Source: Calliopsis andreniformis (taxonomy: Eukaryota; Arthropoda; Insecta; Hymenoptera; Andrenidae). From it: a stretch of 64,000 nt of DNA. The position numbers and the translations under genes were made by a program. Below, piece after piece: positions 27,051 to 38,290 of the stretch. Each line of letters begins with the position of its first letter. The stretch's first letter is position 1. Under the pieces are notes generated by a model that was given only the letters and a program-made list of their open reading frames with translations, ran no database searches and was not told where the DNA came from. The stretch covers positions 744,001 through 808,000 of the forward strand of contig NW_027480534.1 of the NCBI RefSeq assembly GCF_051401765.1, given 5' to 3'.

Positions 27051-28430
27051 ATTGCATATTGGGTATTGGGTGTTGAAAACTGTGAACTGATGATATTCTA
27101 TTGAGGATTGGGAATTGACAACTGATTGTTGAGGACTGAGGCCTGAAGATTGAGGATACAGAATTGAGGATTCAGGTTTGAGGTTTGAGGACTGAGGATT
27201 GAGGATTGAGGATTGAGGATTGAGGATTGAGGATTGTGGATTGAGGATTGAAGATTGAGTATTGAGGATTGAAGACTGAGGATTGAGGATTGAGGATTGA
27301 GGATTGAGGATTGAAGATTGAGGATTGGGGATTGAGGATTGACGATTGAGGATTGAGTATTGAGGATTGAGAGTTGAGGATTGATTATTGAAGATTGAGT
27401 ATTGAGGATTGAAGATTGAGAATTGAGGATTGAGTATTGAGGACTGAGGATGAGGGCTGAGGGTTGAGGATTGAGGTTTGAGGATTGAGGATTGAGGATT
27501 GAGGATTGTGGATTGAGAATTGAGGATTGATTATTGAAGATTGAGTATTGAGGATTGAATATTGAGAATTGAGGATTGAGTATTGAGGACTGAGGATGAG
27601 GGCTGAGGGTTGAGGATTGAGGTTTGAGGACAGAGGACTGAGGATTGAGGTTTGAGGATTGAGGATTGAGGATTGAGGACTGAGGATTGAGGATTGGGTA
27701 TTGAGGATTGAAGAATGAGGATTGAGGATTGAGGATTGCTGGTTGAGGATTGAAGATTGAGGATTGAGAATTGAGGATTGAGGATCTAGGATTGGAGATT
27801 GATTATTGAAGATATAGGATTGGGGATTGAGGATTGAGGGTTGAGAATTGAGAATTGAGGATGAGGACTGAGGGTTGAGGATTGAGATTTGAGGAACGAG
27901 GATTGAGGATTGAGGATTGAGGACTGAGGCTTGACGATTGAGTATTGAAGATTGTGGATTCATTACTGAGGATTGAGGATTGAGGATTGAGGGTTGAGGA
28001 TTGACGATCGAAGATTGAGTATTGAGGATTGAAGATTGAGTATTGAGGACTGAAGATTGAGGATCGAGGATTGAGGACTGAGGATTGAGGATTGAAGATT
28101 TAGGATTGGGGATGGAGGATTGACGATTGTGGATTGAGTATTGAGGATTGAGAATTGAGGATTGCAGATTGAGTGTTGAGGATTGAAGGCTGAGGGTTGA
28201 GGATTGAGCATTGAGGATTGAGGATGGAGGATTGAGGATTGAAGATTGTGTATTGAGGATTGGGTATGGAGGATTGAAGAATGAGGATTGAGGAATGAGG
28301 ATTGAGGATTGAGGATTCAAAATTGTGTATTGAGGGTTGAAGCCAGACGATTGAGGATTGAGGATTGAGGATTGAGGACTGAGGATGGAGGATTGAAGAT
28401 TGAGTATTGAGGATTGAAGATTGAGTATTG
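27050..28430 (+). repeat. Chimeric segment, copy-a-like left, copy-b-like right
   Basis: Up to about 28,260 this matches 19.4-20.6 kb at a spacing of 7,627 bp (D 20334/27961) and shares the 237-bp deletion. Past that it matches 22.5 kb onward, with GAGCGTTGAGGG at 28,508 and GTGAATTGACAACTG at 28,620 as in copy b. A 21-bp insertion (three units) lies near 28,410. Confidence 0.78.
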
Positions 28431-31400
28431 AGGATTGAAGATTGAGGACTGAGGATTGAGGATTGAGGATTGAGGATTGAGGATTGAAGATTGAGGATTG
28501 GGGACTGAGCGTTGAGGGATGAATGATGAGAATTGATGTTTGTGGATAGAGATTTGAAGATTGCATATTGAGTATTGGGTGTTGAAAACTGTGAACTGAT
28601 GATATTCTATTGAGGATTGTGAATTGACAACTGATTGTTGAGGACTGAGGCCTGAAGATTGAGGATACAGAATTGAGGATTCAGGTTTGAGGTTTGAGGA
28701 CTGAGGATTGAGGATTGAGGATTGAGGATTGAGGATTGAGGATTGAGGGTTGAGGATTGAGGATTGAGGATTGAGGATTGAGTATTGAGAATTGAGGATT
28801 GAGGATTGAGGATTGAAGATTGAGGATTGGGTGTTGAGGATTCAAGAATGAGGATTGAGGATTGAGGATTGAGGATTGAGGATTGAAGATTGAGTATTGA
28901 GGATTGAGTATTGAGGATTGAGGATTGAAGATTGTGGATTGAGGATTGAGGATTGAGGATTGAGGATTGAAGATTGAGGATTGGGTGTTGAGGATTGAAG
29001 AATGAGTATTGAGGATTGAGGATTGAGGATTGAGGATTGAAGACTGAGTATTGACGATTGAAGATTGAGGATTGAGGATTGAGGATTTAGGATTGAGGAT
29101 TGTGGATTGAGGATTGAAGATTGAGTATTGAGGATTGAAGACTGAGGATTGAGGATTGAGGATTGAGGATTGAGGATTGAGGATTGAAGACTGAGGATTG
29201 GGGATTGAGGATTGACGATTGAGGATTGAGTATTGAGGATTGAGGGTTGAGGATTGATTATTGAAGATTGAGTATTGAGGATTGAAGATTGAGAATTGAG
29301 GATTGAGTATTGAGGACTGAGGATGAGGGCTGAGGGTTGAGGATTGAGGTTTGAGGACGGAGGACTGAGGATTGAGGTTTGAGGATTGAGGATTGAGGAT
29401 TGAGGACTGAGGATTGAGGATTGGGTATTGCGGATTGAAGAATGAGGATTGAGGATTGAGGATTGCTGGTTGAGGATTGAAGATTGAGGATTGAGGATTG
29501 AGGATTGAGGATCTAGGATTGGAGATTGATTATTGTGGATTCAGGATTGGGGTTGAGGATTGAGGGTTGAGAATTGAGAATTGAGTATGAGGACTGAGGG
29601 TTGAGGATTGAGGTTTGAGGAACGAGGATTGAGGATTGAGGATTGAGGACTGAGGCTTGAAGATTGAGTATTGAAGATTGTGGATTCATTACTGAGGATT
29701 AAGGATTGAGGATTGAGGGTTGACGATTGAGGATTGAAGATTGAGTATTGAGGATTGAAGATTGAGTATTGTGGACTGAAGATTGAGGATTGAGGATTGA
29801 GGACTGAGGATTGAGGATTGAAGATTTAGGATTGGGGATTGAGGATTGACGATTGTGGATCGAGTATTGAGGATTGAGAACTGAGGATTGCAGATTGAGT
29901 GTTGAGGATTGAAGGCTGAGGGTTGAGGATTGAGCATTGAGGATTGAGGATTGAGGATTGAGGATTGAAGATTGACGATTGAGGATTGAGTATTGAGGAG
30001 TGAGGATTGAGGATTGAGGATTGAAGATTGAGGATTGAAGCTTGAAGATTGAGTATTGGTGATTGAAGATTGAGGATTGAGGATTGAGTGTTGAAGATTG
30101 AGGATTGGGGACGGAGTGTTGAGGGTTAAGTGATGAGAATTGATGTTTGTGGATAGAGATTTGAAGATTGCAGATTGAGTATTGAGTATTGAAAACTGTG
30201 AATTGAGGATATTCTATAGAGGATTGAGGAGTGACAACTGATTGTTGAGGACTGAGGGCTGAAGATTGAGGATTCAGGATTGAGGATTCAGAATTGAGGT
30301 TTGAGCACTGAGGATTGAGGATTGAAGATTGAAGATTGAGGATTGAGGATTGCGGATTGAGGATTGAGTATTGAGTATTGAGGATTGAGGTTTGAAGATT
30401 GAGTATCGAGGATTGAGGATTGAGGATTGAGGATAGAGGATACAGGATTGAGAATTGAAGATTGAGGATTGAGAATTGTGGATTGAGGATTGCGTATTGA
30501 GGATTGAAGATTGAATATTGATGATTGAAGATTGAGGATTGAGGGTTGAGGTTTGTGGATTGAGGACGAGGACTGAGTGTTGAATATTGACGTTTGAGGT
30601 CTGAGAATTGAGGATTGAGGATTGAGGATTGAGAATTGAGGATTGAGGATTGAGGATTGAAGATTGAGGATTGGGTATTGAGGATTGAAGAACGAGGACT
30701 GAGGGTTGAGGATTGAGGATTGAGGATCGAGGATTGAAGATTCAGTATTTAGGATCGAAGATTGAGAATTGAGGATTGAGGATTGAACATTGAGGATTGA
30801 AGATTGAGGATTGAGGATTGAGGTTCGTGGATTGAGGACGAGGACTGAGGGCTGAATATTGATGTTTGAGGTCTGAGGATTGAGGATTGAGGATTGAGGG
30901 TTGAGAATTGAGGATTGAGGATTGAGGATTGAAGATTGAGGATTGGGTACTGTGGATTGAAGAATGAGAATTGAGGATTGAGGATTGAACATTGAGGATT
31001 GAAGATTGAGGATTGAGGATTGTGGTTCGTGGATTGAGGACGAGGACTGAGGGCTGAATATTGATGTTTGAGGTCTGAGGATTGAGGATTGAGGATTGAG
31101 GGTTGAGAATTGAGGATTGAGGATTGAGGATTGAAGCTTGAGGATTGGGTACTGAGGATTGAAGAATGAGAATTGAGGATTGAGGATTGAGGATTGAGGA
31201 TTGAGGATTGAGGATTGAGGATTGAGGATTGAAGATTGAAGATTGGGTATTGCGGATTGAACATTGAGGATTGAGGATTGAGGGTTGAGGATTAAGGATT
31301 GAGGACTGAAGATTGAATATTGATGACTGAAGATTGAGGATTGAGGATAGATTGTTGTGGATTGAGGACGAGGACTGAGGGTTGAGTATTGATATTTTGA

Positions 31401-33032
31401 GGTCTGAAGATTGAGGATTGAGGATTGCGAATTCAGGATTGAGTATTGAGGATTGAAGATTGAGGATTGGGTATTGAGGATTGAGGAATGAGGATTGAGG
31501 ATTGAGGATTGAGGATTTTGAATTGAAGACTGAGTATTGAGGATTGAAGATTGAGGATTGAGGATTGAGGGTTGAGGATTGAGGATCGAGGATTGAAGAT
31601 TGAAGATTGAGTATCGAGGATTGAGGATTGAGGATTGAGGATAGAGGATACAGGTTTGAGAATTGAAGATTGAGGATTGAGAATTGTGGATTGAGGATTG
31701 CGTATTGAGGATTGAAGATTGAATATTGATGATTCAAGATTGAGGATTGAGGGTTGAGGTTTGTGGATTGAGGACGAGGACTGAGGGTTGAATATTGACG
31801 TTTGAGGTCTGAGAATTGAGGATTGAGGATTGAGGATTGAGAATTGAGGATTGAGGATTGAGGATTGAAGATTGAGGATTGGGTATTGAGGATTGAAGAA
31901 TGAGGACTGAGGATTGAGGATTGAGGATTGAGGATCGAGGATTGAAGATTCAGTATTGAGGATCGAAGATTGAGTATTGAGGATTCAGGATTGAACATTG
32001 AGGACTGAGTGCTGAGGGTTGAGTGGTGAAAATTGATGTTTGTGGATACAGGTTGGAAGATTGCAGATTGAGTATTGAGTATTGAAAGCTGTGAATTGAG
32101 GATACTCTATTGAGGATTGGGGAATGACAACTGATTGTTGAGGACTGAGGGCTGAAGATTGAGGATTCAGGATTGAGGATTCAGAATTGAGGTTTGAGGA
32201 CTGAGGATTGAGGATTGAAGATTGAGTATTGAGGATTGATGATTGAAGGTTGAGGATAGAGGATTGAGTATTGAGGATTGAGGATGAGGGCTGAGGGTTG
32301 AGGATTGAGGATTGAGGACTGAGGACTGAGGATTGAGGATTGAGAATTGACGATTGAAGATTGAGGATTGAGGATTGAGGTTCGTGGATTGAGGACGAGG
32401 ACTGAGGGCTGAATATTGATGTTTGAGGTCTGAGGATTGAGGATTGAGGATTGAGGGTTGAGAATGGAGGATTGAGGATTGAGGATTGAAGATTGAGGAT
32501 TGGGTACTGAGGATTGAAGAATGAGAATTGAGGATTGAGGATTGAGGATTGAGGATTGAGGATTGAGGATTGAAGATTGAAGATTGGGTATTGCGGATTG
32601 AACATTGAGGATTGAGGATTGAGCCTTGACGATTGAGGATTGAGGACTGAAGATTGAATATCGATGACTGAAGATTGAGGATTGAGGATAGATTGTTGTG
32701 GATTGAGGACGAGGACTGAGGGTTGAGTATTGATGTTTGAGGTCTGAGGACTGAGGATTGAGGATTGAGAATTGAGGATTGAGGATTGGGGATTGAAGAT
32801 TGAGGATTGGGGACTGAGTGTTGAGGGATGAATGATGAGAATTGATGTTTGTGGATAGAGATTTGAAGATTGCATATTAAGTATTGGGTGTTGAAAACTG
32901 TGAACTGATGATATTCTATTGAGGATTGAGAATTGACAACTGATTGTTGAGGACTGAGGCCTGAAGATTGAGGATACAGAATTGAGGATTCAGGTTTGAG
33001 GTTTGAGGACTGAGGATTGAGGATTGAGGATT
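28430..33032 (+). repeat. Large higher-order block, copy b
   Basis: Modules are B1 28535, B2 30142, B3 32035 and B1 32844, with D tag 29687. The B1-B2 distance, 1,607 bp, is identical to copy a. The B3-B1 distance, 809 bp, is identical to copy c. The 8-base slip GATATTTTGAGG near 31,390 is shared with copies a (25,002) and c (41,901). The block ends near 33,032, where it joins the 18.3 kb-type segment. Confidence 0.85.
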
Positions 33033-33986
33033 GAGTATTGATGTTTGAGGTCTGAGGATTGAGGATTGGGGATCGAGAATTGAGGATTGAGGATTGTGAA
33101 TTGAGGATTGAGGATTGCTGGTTGAGGATTGAAGATTGAGGATTGAGGATTGAGGATTGAGGATCTATGATTGGAGATTGATTATTGAGGATTGAGGATT
33201 GGGGATTGAGGATTGAAGGTTTGGGAATTGAGAATTGAGGATGAGGACTGAGGGTTGAGGATTGAGATTTGAGGAACGAGGACTGAGGATTGAGGATTGA
33301 GGACTGAGGCTTGAAGATTGAGTATTGAAGATTGTGGATTCATTACTGAGGTTTGAGGATTGAGGATTGAGGGTTGAGGATTGAGATCGAAGATTGAGTA
33401 TTGAGGATTGAAGATTGAGTATTGAGGACTGAAGATTGAGGATTGAGGATTGAGGACTGAGGATTGAGGGTTGAAGATTTAGGATTGGGGATGGAGGATT
33501 GCCGATTGTGGATTGAGTATTGAGGATTGAGAATTGAGGATTGCAGATTGAGTGTTGAGGATTGAAGGCTGAGGGTTGAGGATTGAGCATTGAGGATTGA
33601 GGATGGAGGATTGAGGATTGAAGATTGTGTATTGAGGATTGAAGACTGAAGATTGAGTATTGAGGATTGAGGATTGAGGACTGAGGATTGAAGATTGAGT
33701 ATTGAGGATTGAAGATTGAGGATTGGGGACTGAGTATTGAGGATTGAGGATTGAAGGTTTAGGATTGAGTATTAAGGATGAGGGCTGAGGGTTGACGATT
33801 GAGGTTTGAGGACTGAGGGCTGAGGATTGAGGATTGAGAATTGAGGATTGAGAATTGAGGATTGAAGATTGAGGATTGGGTATGGAGGATTGAAGAATGA
33901 GGATTGAGGAATGAGGATTGAGGATTGAGGATTCAAAATTGTGTATTGAGGGTTGAAGCCAGACGATTGAGGATTGAGGATTGAGG
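33032..33986 (+). repeat. Block shared with 18,301-19,255, copy 2
   Basis: This is the partner at a spacing of 14,731 bp, with a D tag at 33341. Some changes differ from its partner, such as GATTAAGGT-type units near 33,775 (STOP-creating TTA on the - strand) and GAAGGTTTAGG near 33,754. It ends after the E tag near 33,986, where it joins the 1,432-bp tandem pair. Confidence 0.82.
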
Positions 33987-35404
33987 ATTGAGGATTGAGG
34001 ATTGAGAATTGAGGATTGAGGATTGAAGATTGAGTATTGAGGATTGAAGATTGAGGATTGAGGATTGGGTATTGAGGATAGAACATTGAGGATTGAGGAT
34101 TGAGGTTTGAGGGTTGAGGATTGAGGATTCAAGATTGGATATTGATGATTGAAGATTGAGGATTGAGGATTGAGGGTTGCGGACTGAGGACGAGGACTGA
34201 GGGTTGAGTATTGATGTTTGAGGTCTGAGGATTGAGGATTGGGGATCGAGAATTGAGGATTGAGGATTGTGAATTGAGGATTGAGGATTGCTGGTTGAGG
34301 ATTGAAGATTGAGGATTGAGGATTGAGGATTGAGGATCTATGATTGGAGATTGATTATTGAGGATTGAGGATTGGGGATTGAGGATTGAGGGTTGGGAAT
34401 TGAGAATTGAGGATGAGGACTGAGGGTTGAGGATTGAGATTTGAGGAACGAGGATTGAGGATTGAGGATTGAGGACTGAGGCTTGAAGATTGAGTATTGA
34501 AGATTGTGGATTCATTACTGAGGACTGAGGATTGAGGATTGAGGGTTGAGGATTGAGGATCGAAGATTGAGTATTGAGGATTGAAGATTGAGTATTGAGG
34601 ACTGAAGATTGAGGATTGAGGATTGAGGACTGAGGATTGAGGATTGAAGATTTAGGATTGGGGATGGAGGATTGCCGATTGTGGATTGAGTATTGAGGAT
34701 TGAGAATTGAGGATTGCAGATTGAGTGTTGAGGATTGAAGGCTGAGGGTTGAGGATTGAGCATTGAGGATTGAGGATGGAGGATTGAGGATTGAAGATTG
34801 TGTATTGAGGATTGAAGATTGAGGATTGGGGATTGAGTATTGAGGATTGAGGATTGAAGATTTAGGATTGAGTATTGAGGATGAGGGCTGAGGGTTGACG
34901 ATTGAGGTTTGAGGACTGAGGGCTGAGGATTGAGGATTGAGAATTGAGGATTGAGGATTGAGGATTGAAGATTGAGGATTGGGTATGGAGGATTGAAGAA
35001 TGAGGATTGAGGAATGAGGATTGAGGATTGAGGATTCAAAATTGTGTATTGAGGGTTGAAGCCAGACGATTGAGGATTGAGGATTGAGGATTGAGGACTG
35101 AGGATGGAGGATTGAAGATTGAGTATTGAGGATTGAAGATTGAGGACTGAGGATTGAGGATTGAGGATTGAGGATTGAGGATTGAAGATTGAGGATTGGG
35201 GACTGAGTGTTGAGAGATGAATGATGAGAATTGATGTTTGTGGATAGAGATTTGAAGATTGCATATTGGGTATTGGGTGTTGAAAACTGTGAACTGATGA
35301 TATTCTATTGAGGATTGGGAATTGACAACTGATTGTTGAGGACTGAGGCCTGAAGATTGAGGATACAGAATTGAGGATTCAGGTTTGAGGTTTGAGGACT
35401 GAGG
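33987..35404 (+). repeat. 1,432-bp tandem pair, copy 1
   Basis: Spacing to copy 2 is exactly 1,432 bp at three landmarks: GAACATTGAGG 34081/35513, D 34513/35945 and B1 35233/36665. The translated segments 34129-34515 and 35561-35947 are identical, and the following 250 codons differ at two places. Each copy contains an E tag. The pair diverges after 35,404, where this copy has GGATAGAGG. Confidence 0.88.
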
Positions 35405-36836
35405 ATAGAGGATTGAGGACTGAGGATTGAGGATTGAGAATTGAGGATTGAGGATTGAAGATTGAGTATTGAGGATTGAAGATTGAGGATTGAGGATTGG
35501 GTATTGAGGATAGAACATTGAGGATTGAGGATTGAGGTTTGAGGGTTGAGGATTGAGGATTCAAGATTGGATATTGATGATTGAAGATTGAGGATTGAGG
35601 ATTGAGGGTTGCGGACTGAGGACGAGGACTGAGGGTTGAGTATTGATGTTTGAGGTCTGAGGATTGAGGATTGGGGATCGAGAATTGAGGATTGAGGATT
35701 GTGAATTGAGGATTGAGGATTGCTGGTTGAGGATTGAAGATTGAGGATTGAGGATTGAGGATTGAGGATCTATGATTGGAGATTGATTATTGAGGATTGA
35801 GGATTGGGGATTGAGGATTGAGGGTTGGGAATTGAGAATTGAGGATGAGGACTGAGGGTTGAGGATTGAGATTTGAGGAACGAGGATTGAGGATTGAGGA
35901 TTGAGGACTGAGGCTTGAAGATTGAGTATTGAAGATTGTGGATTCATTACTGAGGATTGAGGATTGAGGATTGAGGGTTGAGGATTGAGGATCGAAGATT
36001 GAGTATTGAGGATTGAAGATTGAGTATTGAGGACTGAAGATTGAGGATTGAGGATTGAGGACTGAGGATTGAGGATTGAAGATTTAGGATTGGGGATGGA
36101 GGATTGCCGATTGTGGATTGAGTATTGAGGATTGAGAATTGAGGATTGCAGATTGAGTGTTGAGGATTGAAGGCTGAGGGTTGAGGATTGAGCATTGAGG
36201 ATTGAGGATGGAGGATTGAGGATTGAAGATTGTGTATTGAGGATTGAAGATTGAGGATTGGGGATTGAGTATTGAGGATTGAGGATTGAAGATTTAGGAT
36301 TGAGTATTGAGGATGAGGGCTGAGGGTTGACGATTGAGGTTTGAGGACTGAGGGCTGAGGATTGAGGATTGAGAATTGAGGATTGAGGATTGAGGATTGA
36401 AGATTGAGGATTGGGTATGGAGGATTGAAGAATGAGGATTGAGGAATGAGGATTGAGGATTGAGGATTCAAAATTGTGTATTGAGGGTTGAAGCCAGACG
36501 ATTGAGGATTGAGGATTGAGGATTGAGGACTGAGGATGGAGGATTGAAGATTGAGTATTGAGGATTGAAGATTGAGGACTGAGGATTGAGGATTGAGGAT
36601 TGAGGATTGAGGATTGAAGATTGAGGATTGGGGACTGAGTGTTGAGGGATGAATGATGAGAATTGATGTTTGTGGATAGAGATTTGAAGATTGCATATTG
36701 GGTATTGGGTGTTGAAAACTGTGAACTGATGATATTCTATTGAGGATTGGGAATTGACAACTGATTGTTGAGGACTGAGGCCTGAAGATTGAGGATACAG
36801 AATTGAGGATTCAGGTTTGAGGTTTGAGGACTGAGG
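35405..36836 (+). repeat. 1,432-bp tandem pair, copy 2
   Basis: Contains D 35945, an E tag near 36,490 and B1 36665. Its right end runs smoothly into sequence matching 20.9 kb onward, so this copy is the one that connects to the 36.8-38.4 kb block. Confidence 0.88.
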
Positions 36837-38290
36837 ATTGAGGATTGAGGATTGAGGATTGAGGATTGAGGATTGTGGATTGAGGATTGAAGATTGAGTA
36901 TTGAGGATTGAAGACTGAGGATTGAGGATTGAGGATTGAGGATTGAGGATTGAAGATTGAGGATTGGGGATTGAGGATTGACGATTGAGGATTGAGTATT
37001 GAGGATTGAGAGTTGAGGATTGATTATTGAAGATTGAGTATTGAGGATTGAAGATTGAGAATTGAGGATTGAGTATTGAGGACTGAGGATGAGGGCTGAG
37101 GGTTGAGGATTGAGGTTTGAGGATTGAGGATTGAGGATTGAGGATTGTGGATTGAGAATTGAGGATTGATTATTGAAGATTGAGTATTGAGGATTGAATA
37201 TTGAGAATTGAGGATTGAGTATTGAGGACTGAGGATGAGGGCTGAGGGTTGAGGATTGAGGTTTGAGGACAGAGGACTGAGGATTGAGGTTTGAGGATTG
37301 AGGATTGAGGATTGAGGACTGAGGATTGAGGATTGGGTATTGAGGATTGAAGAATGAGGATTGAGGATTGAGGATTGCTGGTTGAGGATTGAAGATTGAG
37401 GATTGAGAATTGAGGATTGAGGATCTAGGATTGGAGATAGATTATTGAAGATATAGGATTGGGGATTGAGGATTGAGGGTTGAGAATTGAGAATTGAGGA
37501 TGAGGACTGAGGGTTGAGGATTGAGATTTGAGGAACGAGGATTGAGGATTGAGGATTGAGGACTGAGGCTTGACGATTGAGTATTGAAGATTGTGGATTC
37601 ATTACTGAGGATTGAGGATTGAGGATTGAGGGTTGAGGATTGACGATCGAAGATTGAGTATTGAGGATTGAAGATTGAGTATTGAGGACTGAAGATTGAG
37701 GATCGAGGATTGAGGACTGAGGATTGAGGATTGAAGATTTAGGATTGGGGATGGAGGATTGACGATTGTGGATTGAGTATTGAGGATTGAGAATTGAGGA
37801 TTGCAGATTGAGTGTTGAGGATTGAAGGCTGAGGGTTGAGGATTGAGCATTGAGGATTGAGGATGGAGGATTGAGGATTGAAGATTGTGTATTGAGGATT
37901 GAAGACTGAGGATTGAGTATTGAGGATTGAGGATTGAGGACTGAGGATTGAAGATTGAGTATTGAGGATTGAAGATTGAGGATTGGGGATTGAGTATTGA
38001 GGATTGAGGATTGAAGATTTAGGATTGAGTATTGAGGATGAGGGCTGAGGGTTGTCGATTGAGGTTTGAGGACTGAGGGCTGAGGATTGAGGATTGAGAA
38101 TTGATGATTGAGGATTGAGGATTGATGATTGAGGATTGGGTATGGAGGATTGAAGAATGAGGATTGAGGAATGAGGATTGAGGATTGAGGATTCAAAATT
38201 GTGTATTGAGGGTTGAAGCCAGACGATTGAGGATTGAGGATTGAGGATTGAGGACTGAGGATGGAGGATTGAAGATTGAGTATTGAGGAT
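36837..38290 (+). repeat. Copy of the 21.05-22.5 kb segment
   Basis: Matches copy b of the 19.4-22.7 kb tandem pair at a spacing of 15,771 bp, including D tag 37600 and the segment missing from copy a. Private differences include GAGATAGATTATTG near 37,433 and GTCGATTGAGG near 38,054. Confidence 0.82.

Larger units (their letters stand above)
6340..38240 (+). repeat. E tag (GCCAGAC), dispersed copies
   Basis: The tag GTTGAAGCCAGACGATTGAG follows GATTCAAAATTGTGTATTG. Copies lie near 6360, 19225, 20710, 22445, 26850, 28340, 33957, 35058, 36490 and 38217. GCCAGAC is among the most diverged units in the array, yet both flanks remain in register. The tag marks the block that precedes B1 modules between 19 and 38 kb. 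Confidence 0.8.
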
